From NCBI GenBank assembly GCA_025998595.1, contig BNWE01000015.1:1-20748 (forward strand): 20,748 nt of DNA. Direction: 5' to 3'. This DNA is from Alphaproteobacteria bacterium (GTDB taxonomy: Bacteria > Pseudomonadota > Alphaproteobacteria > UBA3830). Under the pieces are notes generated by a model, which did not search any database, was not told the DNA's origin, and was given only the letters and a program-made list of their open reading frames with translations. Shown piece after piece: positions 1 through 7,444 of the stretch; positions within the stretch are counted from its first letter, which is position 1, and each line of letters starts with the position of its first letter. The position numbers were made by a program, and so were the translations under genes.

Positions 1-427
1 TTCTCGCGTGCGTTCTGTCGCGGATCGACTGCACAGTCGTCTTGGTAGTGGAAACCAGAGCACACACACTGGCATCAGGAATATCCGGATAGAACTTCAC
101 GAGCCACGCAATGGCGTCTGGACGCTCACGCCTTTTTAGAAGCGGTGTATATTTTTTCTTCGACTTTGGTTTTTTTATGGAAAACTTTTGAACAGCCATA
201 TTTAGCTTAGCTTTCGGATTTCTGGAACAACGTTCAATTTCTTCCCGCGTCAGCTGCCCAAGATTCACGGGATCAACGCCGACCATTCCAACCGAAACCT
301 GTTCGTCGGCCAGAGCCTGAACCTCAAGCGGATGCAATCCACAAAAGTTTGCTATCTGCTCAAATGTGAGAGCAGTATTCTCAATTAACCAGATCGCTGT
401 GCCCTGGGGCATAATAGGTGTTTCCAT
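1..427 (-). CDS. trcR: TrcR / DUF1013 family transcriptional regulator (partial, runs off left edge)
   Basis: Reading the minus strand from the ATG at 427 gives an open frame to the window edge (about 142 codons) starting METPIMPQGTAIWLIENT. It continues with FCGLHPLEVQALADEQV and QLTREEIERCSRNPKAKLNM, the hallmark N-terminal pattern of the DUF1013 family (TrcR, a cell-cycle transcriptional regulator of Alphaproteobacteria). A lysine-rich stretch (around residues 83-93) and a second conserved block containing PDAIAWLVKFYPDIPDA follow. An AAAGAGAG ribosome-binding-like stretch lies just upstream. The gene is downstream of the RND pump on the same strand, 66 bases after its stop, but has its own plausible promoter. 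The C-terminus is outside the window. Family assignment is by recognition of the conserved blocks; I am fairly sure of it. Confidence 0.85.
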   Translation of the reverse strand, partial: METPIMPQGTAIWLIENTALTFEQIANFCGLHPLEVQALADEQVSVGMVGVDPVNLGQLTREEIERCSRNPKAKLNMAVQKFSIKKPKSKKKYTPLLKRRERPDAIAWLVKFYPDIPDASVCALVSTTKTTVQSIRDRTHAR

Positions 428-455
428 GATTCTCTCTTTACAATAATCTGACAGC

Positions 456-484
456 ATTCTACACGCTTTATATATAAAGCACAA
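456..484 (-). promoter_or_regulatory. Predicted promoter of trcR with a 16-bp palindrome in the spacer
   Basis: On the minus strand, TTGTGC (479-484) and TAGAAT (456-461) are separated by exactly 17 bases, a good sigma-70 arrangement. Transcription would start about 20 bases before the trcR ATG. A perfect palindrome GCTTTATATATAAAGC (465-480) fills most of the spacer and overlaps the -35, so it could be an operator. The layout is seen in sequence; the regulatory role is inferred. Confidence 0.5.
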
Positions 485-493
485 TAAAATCCG

Positions 494-3400
494 CTAAGTG
501 GATCCAACGTCACGTTGGTTAAAAATGCAGCATAGTGTGGGGAATATGGTAAGAACGAAGATTGTCCCCCAGAATAATCCGCCAGTTAGGATGATTCCGA
601 TGCATCTGCGGGATTCGAATCCGTAATCTCCTGGAATCACTAGCGGAATGGATCCGAAGAACATGGCTCCAGTCGTTATCAGAATTGGGCGCAGTCGAAT
701 GACGGCCGCCTGTTGAACTGCCTCTACAGCGGATTTCCCCTGTGCCATAAGTTGGTTTGTAAATTCCACGATTAAAATTCCATGCTTCGTTATAAGTCCA
801 ATGAGGGTGATGAGCCCCACCGACGTGTAAATGTTAAGCGAAATTCCCGTAATCCAGATGCTGAAGAGCGCGCTGGCACAAGCTAGCGGAGCCGTCAGAA
901 GTATCAGTAGCGGATCTCGAAAATTATTAAATTGTAGTGACAGAATCGCAAAAATAAAAACGATGGCCAGCACAAAAAGCATCATCATTGTTCTGGAGGA
1001 TTTTTGAACGGATTCCGCTGATCCGAGCGGCGCTTTCTTGTAGGATTGCGGAAGATTTTCATTGATGATTTTCATGCCGGCGCCTAATGTATCGGAAAAA
1101 TTTGTATTTTGTGGCACACTGAATGCCAATTTCGCTGCCCGCATTTGGTTATGATGATAAAATTGCTTTGGCTCCGTTGATGGAACCATCTTTGATACTA
1201 CATCCAGCGAAATTCTTTTGCCCGCAGTGTTCGTAACGTAAATTCCAGATAAATCCCACGGTTTTTCTGAGCTTTCGATTAAAATGTCGTAAGAAATTCC
1301 ATCCTTATGAAATGTAAGATTGCGATTCCCACTGAAAAACACCTCCAATGTCTTGGAAATCTGCTCATTTGTTATGCCAAGTTTCGATGCTTTATCTTGA
1401 TCAATGTAAATCTTATAGGTCAAATTGTTGAGAGCCAAATCATGCCCAGGATTTCCACAGAGTGGACTTTTCATGAGCTCTCTTTTCATCTTCTCCAGGT
1501 TTTCGTATAGTTCCTGATATGTTCCACTGGTGGAAATGGCCAGGCGCACTCGAGAAGAACCTTGATCATTCGACGAAATTCCCGGAAGATTGGTATCTTC
1601 GCTCCAGACGTTAACGTCCTGAGATGGAAAATCCTGAACCTTTTTGTTCAAATCAGCAACAATCTCATCTGCCGATCGATAGCGTTTTGTCTTTTCAATC
1701 AGCGGAAAAAATAGATAGGAGGAATTTTCGTATGCAAAATTAACGCGGTATTTGATTTCACTCATTCCATCGAGAAATCTACAAACCTTCATAGCTTGAG
1801 CCTCGTAATAATCCACATCTTTTCCGTAGAGCGAAGGCAGATTAGCTATAACAGTACCTCGATCCTCTGGAGGAGCTGTTTCTTGCGGAAGAGTCGCTAG
1901 AAATATTCCGGTAATCACCAACGAACCGGCTGCCACCAAAAGCGCAAGTATTTTTCGCTGTAACATACGAGCCAAGAATGCGCGATATTTTTCCGTAAAA
2001 TTCTGAAAAATGACGTCGATTTGGGGAAATGGACGCACTTCTTTTTGCTTCAGCAAAACCGAACACATGAGGGGCGATAACGTCAACGCCACCAATCCGG
2101 AAATCAGTACACTTCCTGCGAGGGCAACGGCGAATTCAATAAATAATTGTCCGATGGCTCCCCGAAGAAAAATAAACGGCGCATAAACACTTACGAGAGT
2201 GAGCGTCATGGCAACAATGGCCCAGCCGATTTCCTGCGCTCCCTTCAATGAAGCTTCGATTCTCGACAGGCCGTTTTCCATGTGTCTCGATATATTTTCC
2301 AGCACAACGATGGCGTCATCCACAACAAGACCAACGGCCAAAACAATTGCCAGCAGCGTCATGATGTTGATGGAAAATCCAAACATTTTCAGAAACACAA
2401 TGGCTCCAATGATGGAAATCGGAATCGTAATGATGGGAATCAGCGTTGCCCTCGCACTTCTAAGGAATACGAAAACGATCAGCAACACCAGCAGAATTGC
2501 TTCAAAAGTTGCTGTTTCGGTGTTTTTTATGGCGCTGCGAACGAATTCCGCCTGATCGAGGATCGTGTAAATGGAAATATTCGCTGACATTTCCTTTTCT
2601 AATTTCTTGATTTCCTTCTGAACTAGATTCGAAACTTCAACGGGATTGGCATCTGAAGCTACGTTTATAGCGATAAATGTTCCTGTTTTCCCATTAAGGA
2701 TGCATTTTCCACTTCTGCTGTCGTCCGATAATTCGACGGTGGCAACGTCCTTCAAAAATACCGCTCGTTTTTTGTGTTTTACATCCGAAAAATTCTGATG
2801 CTTCAGTATTATATTTTCGAAATCTCCGGTGCTTTTCAATTCCGATTCCAGAGTTGCTGGTGTGATATTTCTGATTTTTCCGACTGGTCTTGAGATGTTT
2901 TCTTTGTCAATTGCTTTGCATATTTCATCAACATTGATGCCAAACATATGTAGCTTTTGTGGATCCACATTAATTTTCGTGGTGTATTGATACGCCCAAA
3001 CCTGTACTGAAGAAACGCCGTCCACACTGCGAAAAGCGTTTTTTATCGTTACGTTTGCGAAATGCCCAAGTTCAAGAGAATTCATTGTGGCAGATTCAAG
3101 GGCAATGAGAATATATGGTGGAAATTCACCATTCTGACCGCCACGGTAAATAGCTGGTTCCCGAACTTCGCGCGGCAATCTATCTCTTGCCATGTTAATG
3201 GCGTCTCGCACCGAAGCTATTGCCTTGTCCATGGAAGTTCCATCAAGAAATCTCAACTTGATTTTTGAGTACTCCGCAAAAGAGTGGGACGTTACGGTCT
3301 CAATTCCCTCCACTCCTGCCAATTGATCCTCCAGCACATTGGTTACGGAAGATTCGATAACCTCTGGCGACGCGTTCCGATAGGTGGTAGAAACAGTGAT

Positions 3401-3532
3401 CATCGGAATCTCAACTTTGGGATATTCTCGCACCAGAAGTGAATCGAGACTCAGAACTCCGATTACCACCAGCATCGTGTTCAAAACAATGGCAAAAACT
3501 GGATTTTTGATGAAAAACGAAGTGAAGTTCAT
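494..3532 (-). CDS. RND-family efflux pump inner-membrane permease (AcrB/MexB-like)
   Basis: The product is a 1012-residue, proton-driven inner-membrane pump subunit of the RND (HAE1-like) superfamily that would export drugs or other amphiphiles with the adjacent membrane-fusion protein. I chose the ATG at 3532, which begins MNFTSFFIKNPVFAIVLNT. It gives the standard first transmembrane helix and overlaps the upstream stop as ATGA, implying translational coupling; longer upstream starts add an atypical leader. Proton-relay residues are visible: D405 and D406 in GLVVDDAIVVLEN, and K916 in LITKHGILIVEF. Paired hydrophobic helix clusters around residues 330-530 and 850-1000 fit the family. The C-terminus is odd: after the last helix the protein ends NQRDVGST, encoded by a palindromic repeat end (500-518). 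No outer-membrane TolC gene is present here. The substrate is unknown. Confidence 0.93.
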   Translation of the reverse strand: MNFTSFFIKNPVFAIVLNTMLVVIGVLSLDSLLVREYPKVEIPMITVSTTYRNASPEVIESSVTNVLEDQLAGVEGIETVTSHSFAEYSKIKLRFLDGTSMDKAIASVRDAINMARDRLPREVREPAIYRGGQNGEFPPYILIALESATMNSLELGHFANVTIKNAFRSVDGVSSVQVWAYQYTTKINVDPQKLHMFGINVDEICKAIDKENISRPVGKIRNITPATLESELKSTGDFENIILKHQNFSDVKHKKRAVFLKDVATVELSDDSRSGKCILNGKTGTFIAINVASDANPVEVSNLVQKEIKKLEKEMSANISIYTILDQAEFVRSAIKNTETATFEAILLVLLIVFVFLRSARATLIPIITIPISIIGAIVFLKMFGFSINIMTLLAIVLAVGLVVDDAIVVLENISRHMENGLSRIEASLKGAQEIGWAIVAMTLTLVSVYAPFIFLRGAIGQLFIEFAVALAGSVLISGLVALTLSPLMCSVLLKQKEVRPFPQIDVIFQNFTEKYRAFLARMLQRKILALLVAAGSLVITGIFLATLPQETAPPEDRGTVIANLPSLYGKDVDYYEAQAMKVCRFLDGMSEIKYRVNFAYENSSYLFFPLIEKTKRYRSADEIVADLNKKVQDFPSQDVNVWSEDTNLPGISSNDQGSSRVRLAISTSGTYQELYENLEKMKRELMKSPLCGNPGHDLALNNLTYKIYIDQDKASKLGITNEQISKTLEVFFSGNRNLTFHKDGISYDILIESSEKPWDLSGIYVTNTAGKRISLDVVSKMVPSTEPKQFYHHNQMRAAKLAFSVPQNTNFSDTLGAGMKIINENLPQSYKKAPLGSAESVQKSSRTMMMLFVLAIVFIFAILSLQFNNFRDPLLILLTAPLACASALFSIWITGISLNIYTSVGLITLIGLITKHGILIVEFTNQLMAQGKSAVEAVQQAAVIRLRPILITTGAMFFGSIPLVIPGDYGFESRRCIGIILTGGLFWGTIFVLTIFPTLCCIFNQRDVGST
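500..518. repeat. Solo end of the palindromic element, at the RND gene terminus
   Basis: GGATCC followed by the 15-bp near-perfect palindrome CCAACGTCACGTTGG (504-518). The same palindrome bounds the mrdA element (18768-18782 and 18879-18893), and GC variants occur in mreC and the HlyD-like gene. Here it encodes the last residues of the RND permease, and the stop codon (494-496) follows at once. No internal part of the element is recognisable nearby, so this is a remnant or solo end. Confidence 0.75.
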
Positions 3533-4665
3533 TGGACTGCTTCCGCCGCCTTTGAAGCAATTCTCACTTCCATGTCCTCGGACAGTCGATCTTGCCCAAT
3601 ACAAATAATTTCGTCGTTTTCCTTGAGTCCACTCAGGATTTCAACTCTTTCCTTATTTCGAATGCCAAGCTCTACTTCCCGCAAAACAGTTTTTCCATTT
3701 TCAATAACATAAACGACATTCTTACCATTTCTAAAGAAAACAGCACTGTGGGGAATGACAATTACATCTTTTTTTTGCTCCACAACAAGTCTGACAGCGA
3801 CGGAGTTGCCGATAAGTGTGACGGTGGTTGCACCACTGGCGTTTTCTTTTGTTGAAGTAGTCTCAGCACCGAATGTTGTGCTGGCATACCTTGCAACAGG
3901 AAGCGAAGCAGAAAATGGGTCCGGCGTCACGCTGGCGCTGGCCGGACACATATGACTTTCTTCATCAATGGCTTTTTGAACATGAGTTAATTTCAGTGGT
4001 GCGTGGTTTATATAAAGTAGCTGTCCCGGCTCGATTTTCATGACATATTGGCTGGGAATTTCAAATTCCACCTGAAGTTGTTCAGGATTATAAAAACTCG
4101 CCAATGGACAGCCTTCTGCCACTTGCTCTCCGTCCTTGACTTTGTATGCTCCCAAAATTCCGTCGAAGGGAGCCTCCACCATGGTATTTTTTTGCTCAAT
4201 TCTCGCCTTTGCCAAATCTTTTTCCGCTTCCATCAAACTACGGAGAGTATCTTCCGATTCTTTTTGGGATTTGACTCTTTTCTGAGCCAATAGCCGCATT
4301 CTTTCATGCTGATCCCGAGCGATTTTCTCAACGGACATGGACAGCTCATAGGTCTTCTCGATATCTGGATTTTCGATTTTTGCTATGACATCGCCTTTTT
4401 TCAGAACGGATCCGGCCAAAACCAGAGTATCAATAGTACCTCTGGCCTTGGCGGTCAATACGCAATAATGCTTCGGTCGGACAGTGCCGATCAAATCGAT
4501 TTCATGTGTTATTTCGGACTTGGTAACTTTCTCGGTTTCCACTACTTTGAGAGGTTCAGGTTCAGGTGATTTCTGATTGAAAAACCTGAAGTAGCTGCTA
4601 GCTCCTGCAAAAAATAAAAAAATTATGATTAAGTACCTTTTTCGAAGGACTTTTAGAACACTCAT
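3529..4665 (-). CDS. RND efflux membrane-fusion (periplasmic adaptor) protein, HlyD/AcrA family
   Basis: This 378-residue adaptor would link the RND permease to an outer-membrane channel. From the chosen ATG (4665) it has a basic start and one membrane helix (RKRYLIIIFLFFAGASSYF), typical of an anchored adaptor. Then come a lipoyl-like half (GTIDTLVLAGSVLKKGDVIAKIENP), an alpha-hairpin coiled coil (about residues 85-150), the returning lipoyl strand (VEAPFDGILGAYKVKDGEQV) and a C-terminal membrane-proximal domain (VIVIPHSAVFFRNGKNVVYVIENGKTVLREVELG). A GTG start 8 codons upstream (4689) is possible. Residues of roughly 244-284 are encoded by an inserted repeat element (3815-3935) with a Ser/Thr/Ala-rich sequence. 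It sits where the family's beta-barrel strand (TGTVRVRA-type) is expected, so that domain looks altered. The stop overlaps the permease start (ATGA). Confidence 0.9.
   Translation of the reverse strand: MSVLKVLRKRYLIIIFLFFAGASSYFRFFNQKSPEPEPLKVVETEKVTKSEITHEIDLIGTVRPKHYCVLTAKARGTIDTLVLAGSVLKKGDVIAKIENPDIEKTYELSMSVEKIARDQHERMRLLAQKRVKSQKESEDTLRSLMEAEKDLAKARIEQKNTMVEAPFDGILGAYKVKDGEQVAEGCPLASFYNPEQLQVEFEIPSQYVMKIEPGQLLYINHAPLKLTHVQKAIDEESHMCPASASVTPDPFSASLPVARYASTTFGAETTSTKENASGATTVTLIGNSVAVRLVVEQKKDVIVIPHSAVFFRNGKNVVYVIENGKTVLREVELGIRNKERVEILSGLKENDEIICIGQDRLSEDMEVRIASKAAEAVQ
3815..3935. repeat. Palindromic protein-coding element, copy in the adaptor gene
   Basis: On the plus strand the copy starts at a degenerate end, GTGTGACGGTGG, then GTGGTTGCACCAC (3824-3836). 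It ends with GGGTCC and CCGGCGTCACGCTGG (3921-3935). Just before the right end, AGCGAAGCAGAAAA is identical in the mreC copy, and GCATACC about 20 bases further left is also shared. The host gene is on the minus strand, so the protein reads the element in reverse: SVTPDPFSASLPVARYAS and following residues. Compare ASLSSGTYARGNF in the mrdA copy. The plus strand is also open across it. The left boundary is approximate. Confidence 0.8.
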
Positions 4666-4745
4666 ACCATTTCCCAGTGCTTGCAGCACATGCGTCTACT
4701 ATAACCAGAACTAAACCACTGCTACTAATATATAGATTTTGCTTC

Positions 4746-4776
4746 GGCAGTGCAAACTAGTGTCACATACACTGCC
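4746..4776. other. Inverted repeat between the secreted-protein gene and the adaptor gene
   Basis: GGCAGTG (4746-4752) pairs with CACTGCC (4770-4776) around a 17-base loop, just after the proline-rich gene's stop in its direction of transcription. It could form a stem in the transcript, but no T-run follows on the minus strand, so a classical terminator is unlikely. It might limit read-through or stabilise RNA. Confidence 0.3.
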
Positions 4777-4784
4777 AGAGGCTT

Positions 4785-5087
4785 TTAGTTCTCGAAAAAA
4801 GTATGTTCTTGGATTTTCTTTTTCCCGGCAATACTGCGAGACACAATAAAAATCCCTGGCAAAGGTGGCGGTCCATCTCCTGACAGCAACGGTGGTGGTG
4901 GAACATTTTCCGACGTGGTAGTCGAACTACTAACAGAACCTGAAGATGGCCCACTAACAACCGCTTCTTTCTCCGCAATTAGCTGTCTTACCGTCTTCTT
5001 TCCTGCGAACTGACTAGCTTGCACATCAAACACGTGCGAATGCGACATCAATATCATTACACAAGCGCTACATATCAGTTTTTTCAT
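4785..5087 (-). CDS. Small secreted proline-rich protein (unknown function)
   Basis: A 100-residue protein with a clear signal peptide (MKKLICSACVMILMSHSHVF, cleavage probably after DVQA near residue 24), so it should be exported. A Ser/Thr-rich stretch (45-60) precedes two proline blocks, PPPP at 63-66 and PPPLP at 73-77, and the tail is basic then aromatic. A good ribosome-binding site, GGGAG, lies 6-7 bases before the ATG, supporting this start. I do not recognise a family. Proline blocks of this type bind SH3, EVH1 or profilin partners in some secreted proteins of intracellular bacteria, but nothing here proves a host target. It lies upstream of the efflux genes on the same strand, with a gap of about 120 bases, so co-transcription is uncertain. 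Confidence 0.65.
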   Translation of the reverse strand: MKKLICSACVMILMSHSHVFDVQASQFAGKKTVRQLIAEKEAVVSGPSSGSVSSSTTTSENVPPPPLLSGDGPPPLPGIFIVSRSIAGKKKIQEHTFFEN

Positions 5088-5102
5088 TTTCTTCTCCCAT
5101 AT

Positions 5103-5121
5103 TAGGTCCTGTTAGCAAAAT
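5103..5121. repeat. Repeat TAGGTCCTGTTAGC, copy 1
   Basis: TAGGTCCTGTTAGC followed by AAAAT recurs at 20566-20584 with one mismatch (GAAAT). A near-identical 19-mer is not expected by chance in a window of this size. The form could suit the end of an insertion sequence, but no transposase is visible next to it. This copy lies just upstream of the small secreted gene. Confidence 0.5.
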
Positions 5122-5262
5122 GCTTTTATAAGGCATTGAATAACAATCTCCTCTCATTTCTAAGCGATCATGGACACAAGGATACTGAATGAAAGTTAAA
5201 AATTTATTAAAGAATCGAAAACTATAAAAGATTTTATTGTCTAAAAAATTATTCAAAAATAT

Positions 5263-5291
5263 TTGACCTTTCTTTGAAAAAATGATAATGT
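5263..5291 (+). promoter_or_regulatory. Predicted promoter of the secreted metallopeptidase-like gene
   Basis: TTGACC (5263-5268) and TAATGT (5286-5291) are 17 bases apart, with a TGA extension before the -10. The start codon (5340) follows after about 40 bases with a strong GGAGG site (5328-5332). The surrounding 5120-5290 is very AT-rich and otherwise holds no gene that I can support. Confidence 0.6.
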
Positions 5292-5339
5292 GTAATTTTA
5301 TTGCCATGGTTGTTTCTGTCGACAAATGGAGGCCTAAAA

Positions 5340-6695
5340 ATGAAAAAGTTATTGTGCGCGATCATTGTAGCTGCAGTTCTTAATCTTAATGCGACCATGC
5401 TTGCCGATAATACAAAGAATTCTGACGTGATAGCAACATCAATTGCGCTATCGGCAGAAATTTTTCGTGAGGTACTTAAAGTGTCTCGTGAGCCAAATGA
5501 AAGTGAAAAGGTAGCCACAGACAATTTGAAAAAACTACTGGAAGATTCTGGTGTACAGATTGATGAAATACGCTATATGGATGCCAGCTCTCTAATTGGA
5601 GGAATGGGATTTGAAGAGAACAAGGAAAAGAAGTTTTTGGGTTTTTTGAATGCGGAAAAAGGTGAAGATACCGCATATATAGGAAAGTATCTATACGATG
5701 AATGCAGTTTCTATGATGACGCCATTAAAAAAAGAGTGCTAGGAGATATATTAGAAGGCTGCAAAAGCAAAACATACAGAGAAGTTCTCATTACTCTGAT
5801 TGCAAGAACGAAAATGTCTCAGCCGTTTTTCTCCAGCAAAGTGAAATATAGGCGAAATTTTTCGAGTATTCAGCACAACCACTTGAAATTTGTTGATTTG
5901 GGGGAAACATCATCGGCCTACGACGAAATCAGCTTGCATGATGAAGTACCTCATTTTTATCTATCGTTACATTCTAATTCTTCGATAACTGGAAGCTTAC
6001 CTAACGGTCTATTTTCCTATAATCCAGATATGATCCATGAGATATCTCATGAAGCAGGGCATTCGATATCTTCAAGCTTTTCGTATTTTGCTTCAGAGTC
6101 CGATACGATGGAAGTTATATCTAAACTTGTAACCGTTACAAAGTGCGAGGAACAAATTAAATCTTGGGAGGAATATGTCAAAAAACAAGACGTGGCATTA
6201 TCAGAAGATGAAAAGAAGAAGTTTGCCGGAAGCGTTTTTCCAAAGCTACAAAATAAATATGAGGAGGAAAAGGGAAAAGGAAATCAGAACGCGTTTGTGG
6301 CGACATTAGTTGATTATGTAACGTCACGCATAGGCGCCACAACGTATACATTTCATAATACGGCTGAAGCCTTTCAGATAATGGGACTGGGAGTGTGGAA
6401 AAACGATGTGGCAAAAGTATTGTGTATAAATTTGTTGAGTGATTTTGCAATATCTAGAGAACTAGGAAATCTCATAAGATTCGGGCACTTGGCCGTTCTT
6501 GCCAATCCTTCAGCTCCTCCTGCTACTCATAATTCCAACAACAAAAATTGCACAATAAAAAAACCGCTTGATATTGTAAAATATTCCAAAACAAATATAT
6601 ACGATGCGTTGTTCCCCGTTTATCATGATGGCATAGAAAAATATGAGATAAAGCTGAATTCTGGAAATGTAGTACAAGGAGCTGTGATGCTATGA
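5340..6695 (+). CDS. Secreted putative zinc metallopeptidase (HEISHEAGH motif)
   Basis: A 451-residue exported protein. The ATG at 5340 has GGAGG 7 bases upstream and begins a signal peptide, MKKLLCAIIVAAVLNLNATMLA; an in-frame ATG-like start 13 codons earlier has no such support. At residues 233-241 lies HEISHEAGH, which contains two overlapping HExxH motifs, the zinc-binding signature of gluzincin or metzincin peptidases. A possible third ligand is the Glu in NTAEAFQIMGLG further on, but this is a guess. A lysine/glutamate-rich helical segment (about 265-325) follows the motif. I do not recognise the family. As it is exported, it may act in the periplasm or be released to a host. It is monocistronic, divergent from the proline-rich gene and convergent with the toxin-antitoxin pair. 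Confidence 0.75.
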   Translation: MKKLLCAIIVAAVLNLNATMLADNTKNSDVIATSIALSAEIFREVLKVSREPNESEKVATDNLKKLLEDSGVQIDEIRYMDASSLIGGMGFEENKEKKFLGFLNAEKGEDTAYIGKYLYDECSFYDDAIKKRVLGDILEGCKSKTYREVLITLIARTKMSQPFFSSKVKYRRNFSSIQHNHLKFVDLGETSSAYDEISLHDEVPHFYLSLHSNSSITGSLPNGLFSYNPDMIHEISHEAGHSISSSFSYFASESDTMEVISKLVTVTKCEEQIKSWEEYVKKQDVALSEDEKKKFAGSVFPKLQNKYEEEKGKGNQNAFVATLVDYVTSRIGATTYTFHNTAEAFQIMGLGVWKNDVAKVLCINLLSDFAISRELGNLIRFGHLAVLANPSAPPATHNSNNKNCTIKKPLDIVKYSKTNIYDALFPVYHDGIEKYEIKLNSGNVVQGAVML

Positions 6696-6718
6696 AAAAG
6701 TATTGGAACTGAATGCTC

Positions 6719-6732
6719 GTTGATACATCAAC
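6719..6732. terminator. Short inverted repeat between convergent genes (possible weak bidirectional terminator)
   Basis: GTTGATACATCAAC is a perfect 6+2+6 inverted repeat between the stop of the secreted peptidase (6695) and the converging MNT stop (6734). A T-rich stretch follows on the plus strand. The stem is short and AT-rich, so termination is only a possibility. Confidence 0.25.
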
Positions 6733-6733
6733 T

Positions 6734-7036
6734 TCATAATTTTATCAAATCGTCTTTCAATAACTTAAAAAAACAAGGATCCATTTTATGAAAATCGGAG
6801 ATATGCACAATAAAAGGTAATGTAGATTCATCAAACATATTTTTGATATCATCTAGTATATCGAAAGATGCTTTTTCATCTCCCTTTATTAATAAGTCAA
6901 GATCAGAATTGTTTGAAAAATTTCCCTTTACTCTAGAGCCATACAAAAAGAATTCATATTGACCAAAATGTTTTTCCAGGATGTTTTTTATGATTTTCAC
7001 ATGATCTTCTGAAATTCCACTAATTTCTTGGGTCAT
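6734..7036 (-). CDS. mntA: MNT-domain nucleotidyltransferase antitoxin (MntA-like)
   Basis: A 100-residue minimal nucleotidyltransferase. It carries the complete GSX10DXD signature: G33-S34 in LYGSRVKGNF, then D45 and D47 in SNNSDLDLLI. In characterised HepT-MntA (type VII) modules, this enzyme adds AMP to a tyrosine of the HEPN toxin and silences it. The gene starts inside the end of the HEPN gene (17-base overlap, 7020-7036), the usual toxin-then-antitoxin order. Length matches the family. The activity and pairing are inferred from motifs and context; the nucleotidyltransferase fold is nearly certain. Confidence 0.88.
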   Translation of the reverse strand: MTQEISGISEDHVKIIKNILEKHFGQYEFFLYGSRVKGNFSNNSDLDLLIKGDEKASFDILDDIKNMFDESTLPFIVHISDFHKMDPCFFKLLKDDLIKL

Positions 7037-7430
7037 TTAGTTTGCTTTCCAATTTGTTTAAAAGAAGCGTTGCATCTTCAATATACTGTGGAATAAGTTT
7101 TATCAATTCTCTGGATTTTTGAATATTATATTCATGGGTTGTTTCATTTCTACTTTGATAGTAATTTTTCCATGTTTCCCATGATGTTATAAATTCATAC
7201 CCCTGCATCAATCGAAAAATGTTGTTTACGGTTAGATCTTTTTCATCGACGAAATAGATTTCTTTGAGAAAACGTTTCATGGTTTTAATGGATGTTTCAA
7301 GAGTATATTCGAAACGCTTAACGCAAGAATCAGCCAACATATCAATAAGGGTAGAACTTAAATTATCGCAATACTTGCTATATCCAACTTTCAAAGTGCG
7401 AAGCGAGTAATTTAAATTATCTATGTTCAT
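7020..7430 (-). CDS. hepT: HEPN-type protein, HI0074/nucleotidyltransferase substrate-binding family (HepT-like toxin)
   Basis: A 136-residue all-alpha protein of the HI0074 (PF08780-type) family paired with an MNT enzyme. The segment RNETTHEY gives R94, H99 and Y101, matching the RX4HXY motif: R and H form the HEPN ribonuclease centre and the tyrosine is the AMPylation target in studied HepT proteins. Other family features are YEFITSWETWKNY before the motif and a helical tail. The ATG at 7430 has no convincing ribosome-binding site. A promoter with a perfect -10 lies so close that the transcript may be nearly leaderless. It is the first gene of the pair; whether it is an active toxin or only an NTase partner is not shown by sequence. 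Confidence 0.85.
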   Translation of the reverse strand: MNIDNLNYSLRTLKVGYSKYCDNLSSTLIDMLADSCVKRFEYTLETSIKTMKRFLKEIYFVDEKDLTVNNIFRLMQGYEFITSWETWKNYYQSRNETTHEYNIQKSRELIKLIPQYIEDATLLLNKLESKLNDPRN

Positions 7431-7444
7431 TGTGGTCAGTTCTC

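Noticed and set aside
1842..2587. Several open frames of 74-118 codons on both strands inside the RND gene
   Set aside because: They lie wholly within a clearly conserved RND permease and have no ribosome-binding sites or recognisable domains, so they are shadows of the real gene.
6318..6345. AACGTCACGC in the secreted peptidase gene, resembling an element end
   Set aside because: Only about ten bases match; the flanks share nothing with the element and the reading frame looks native.
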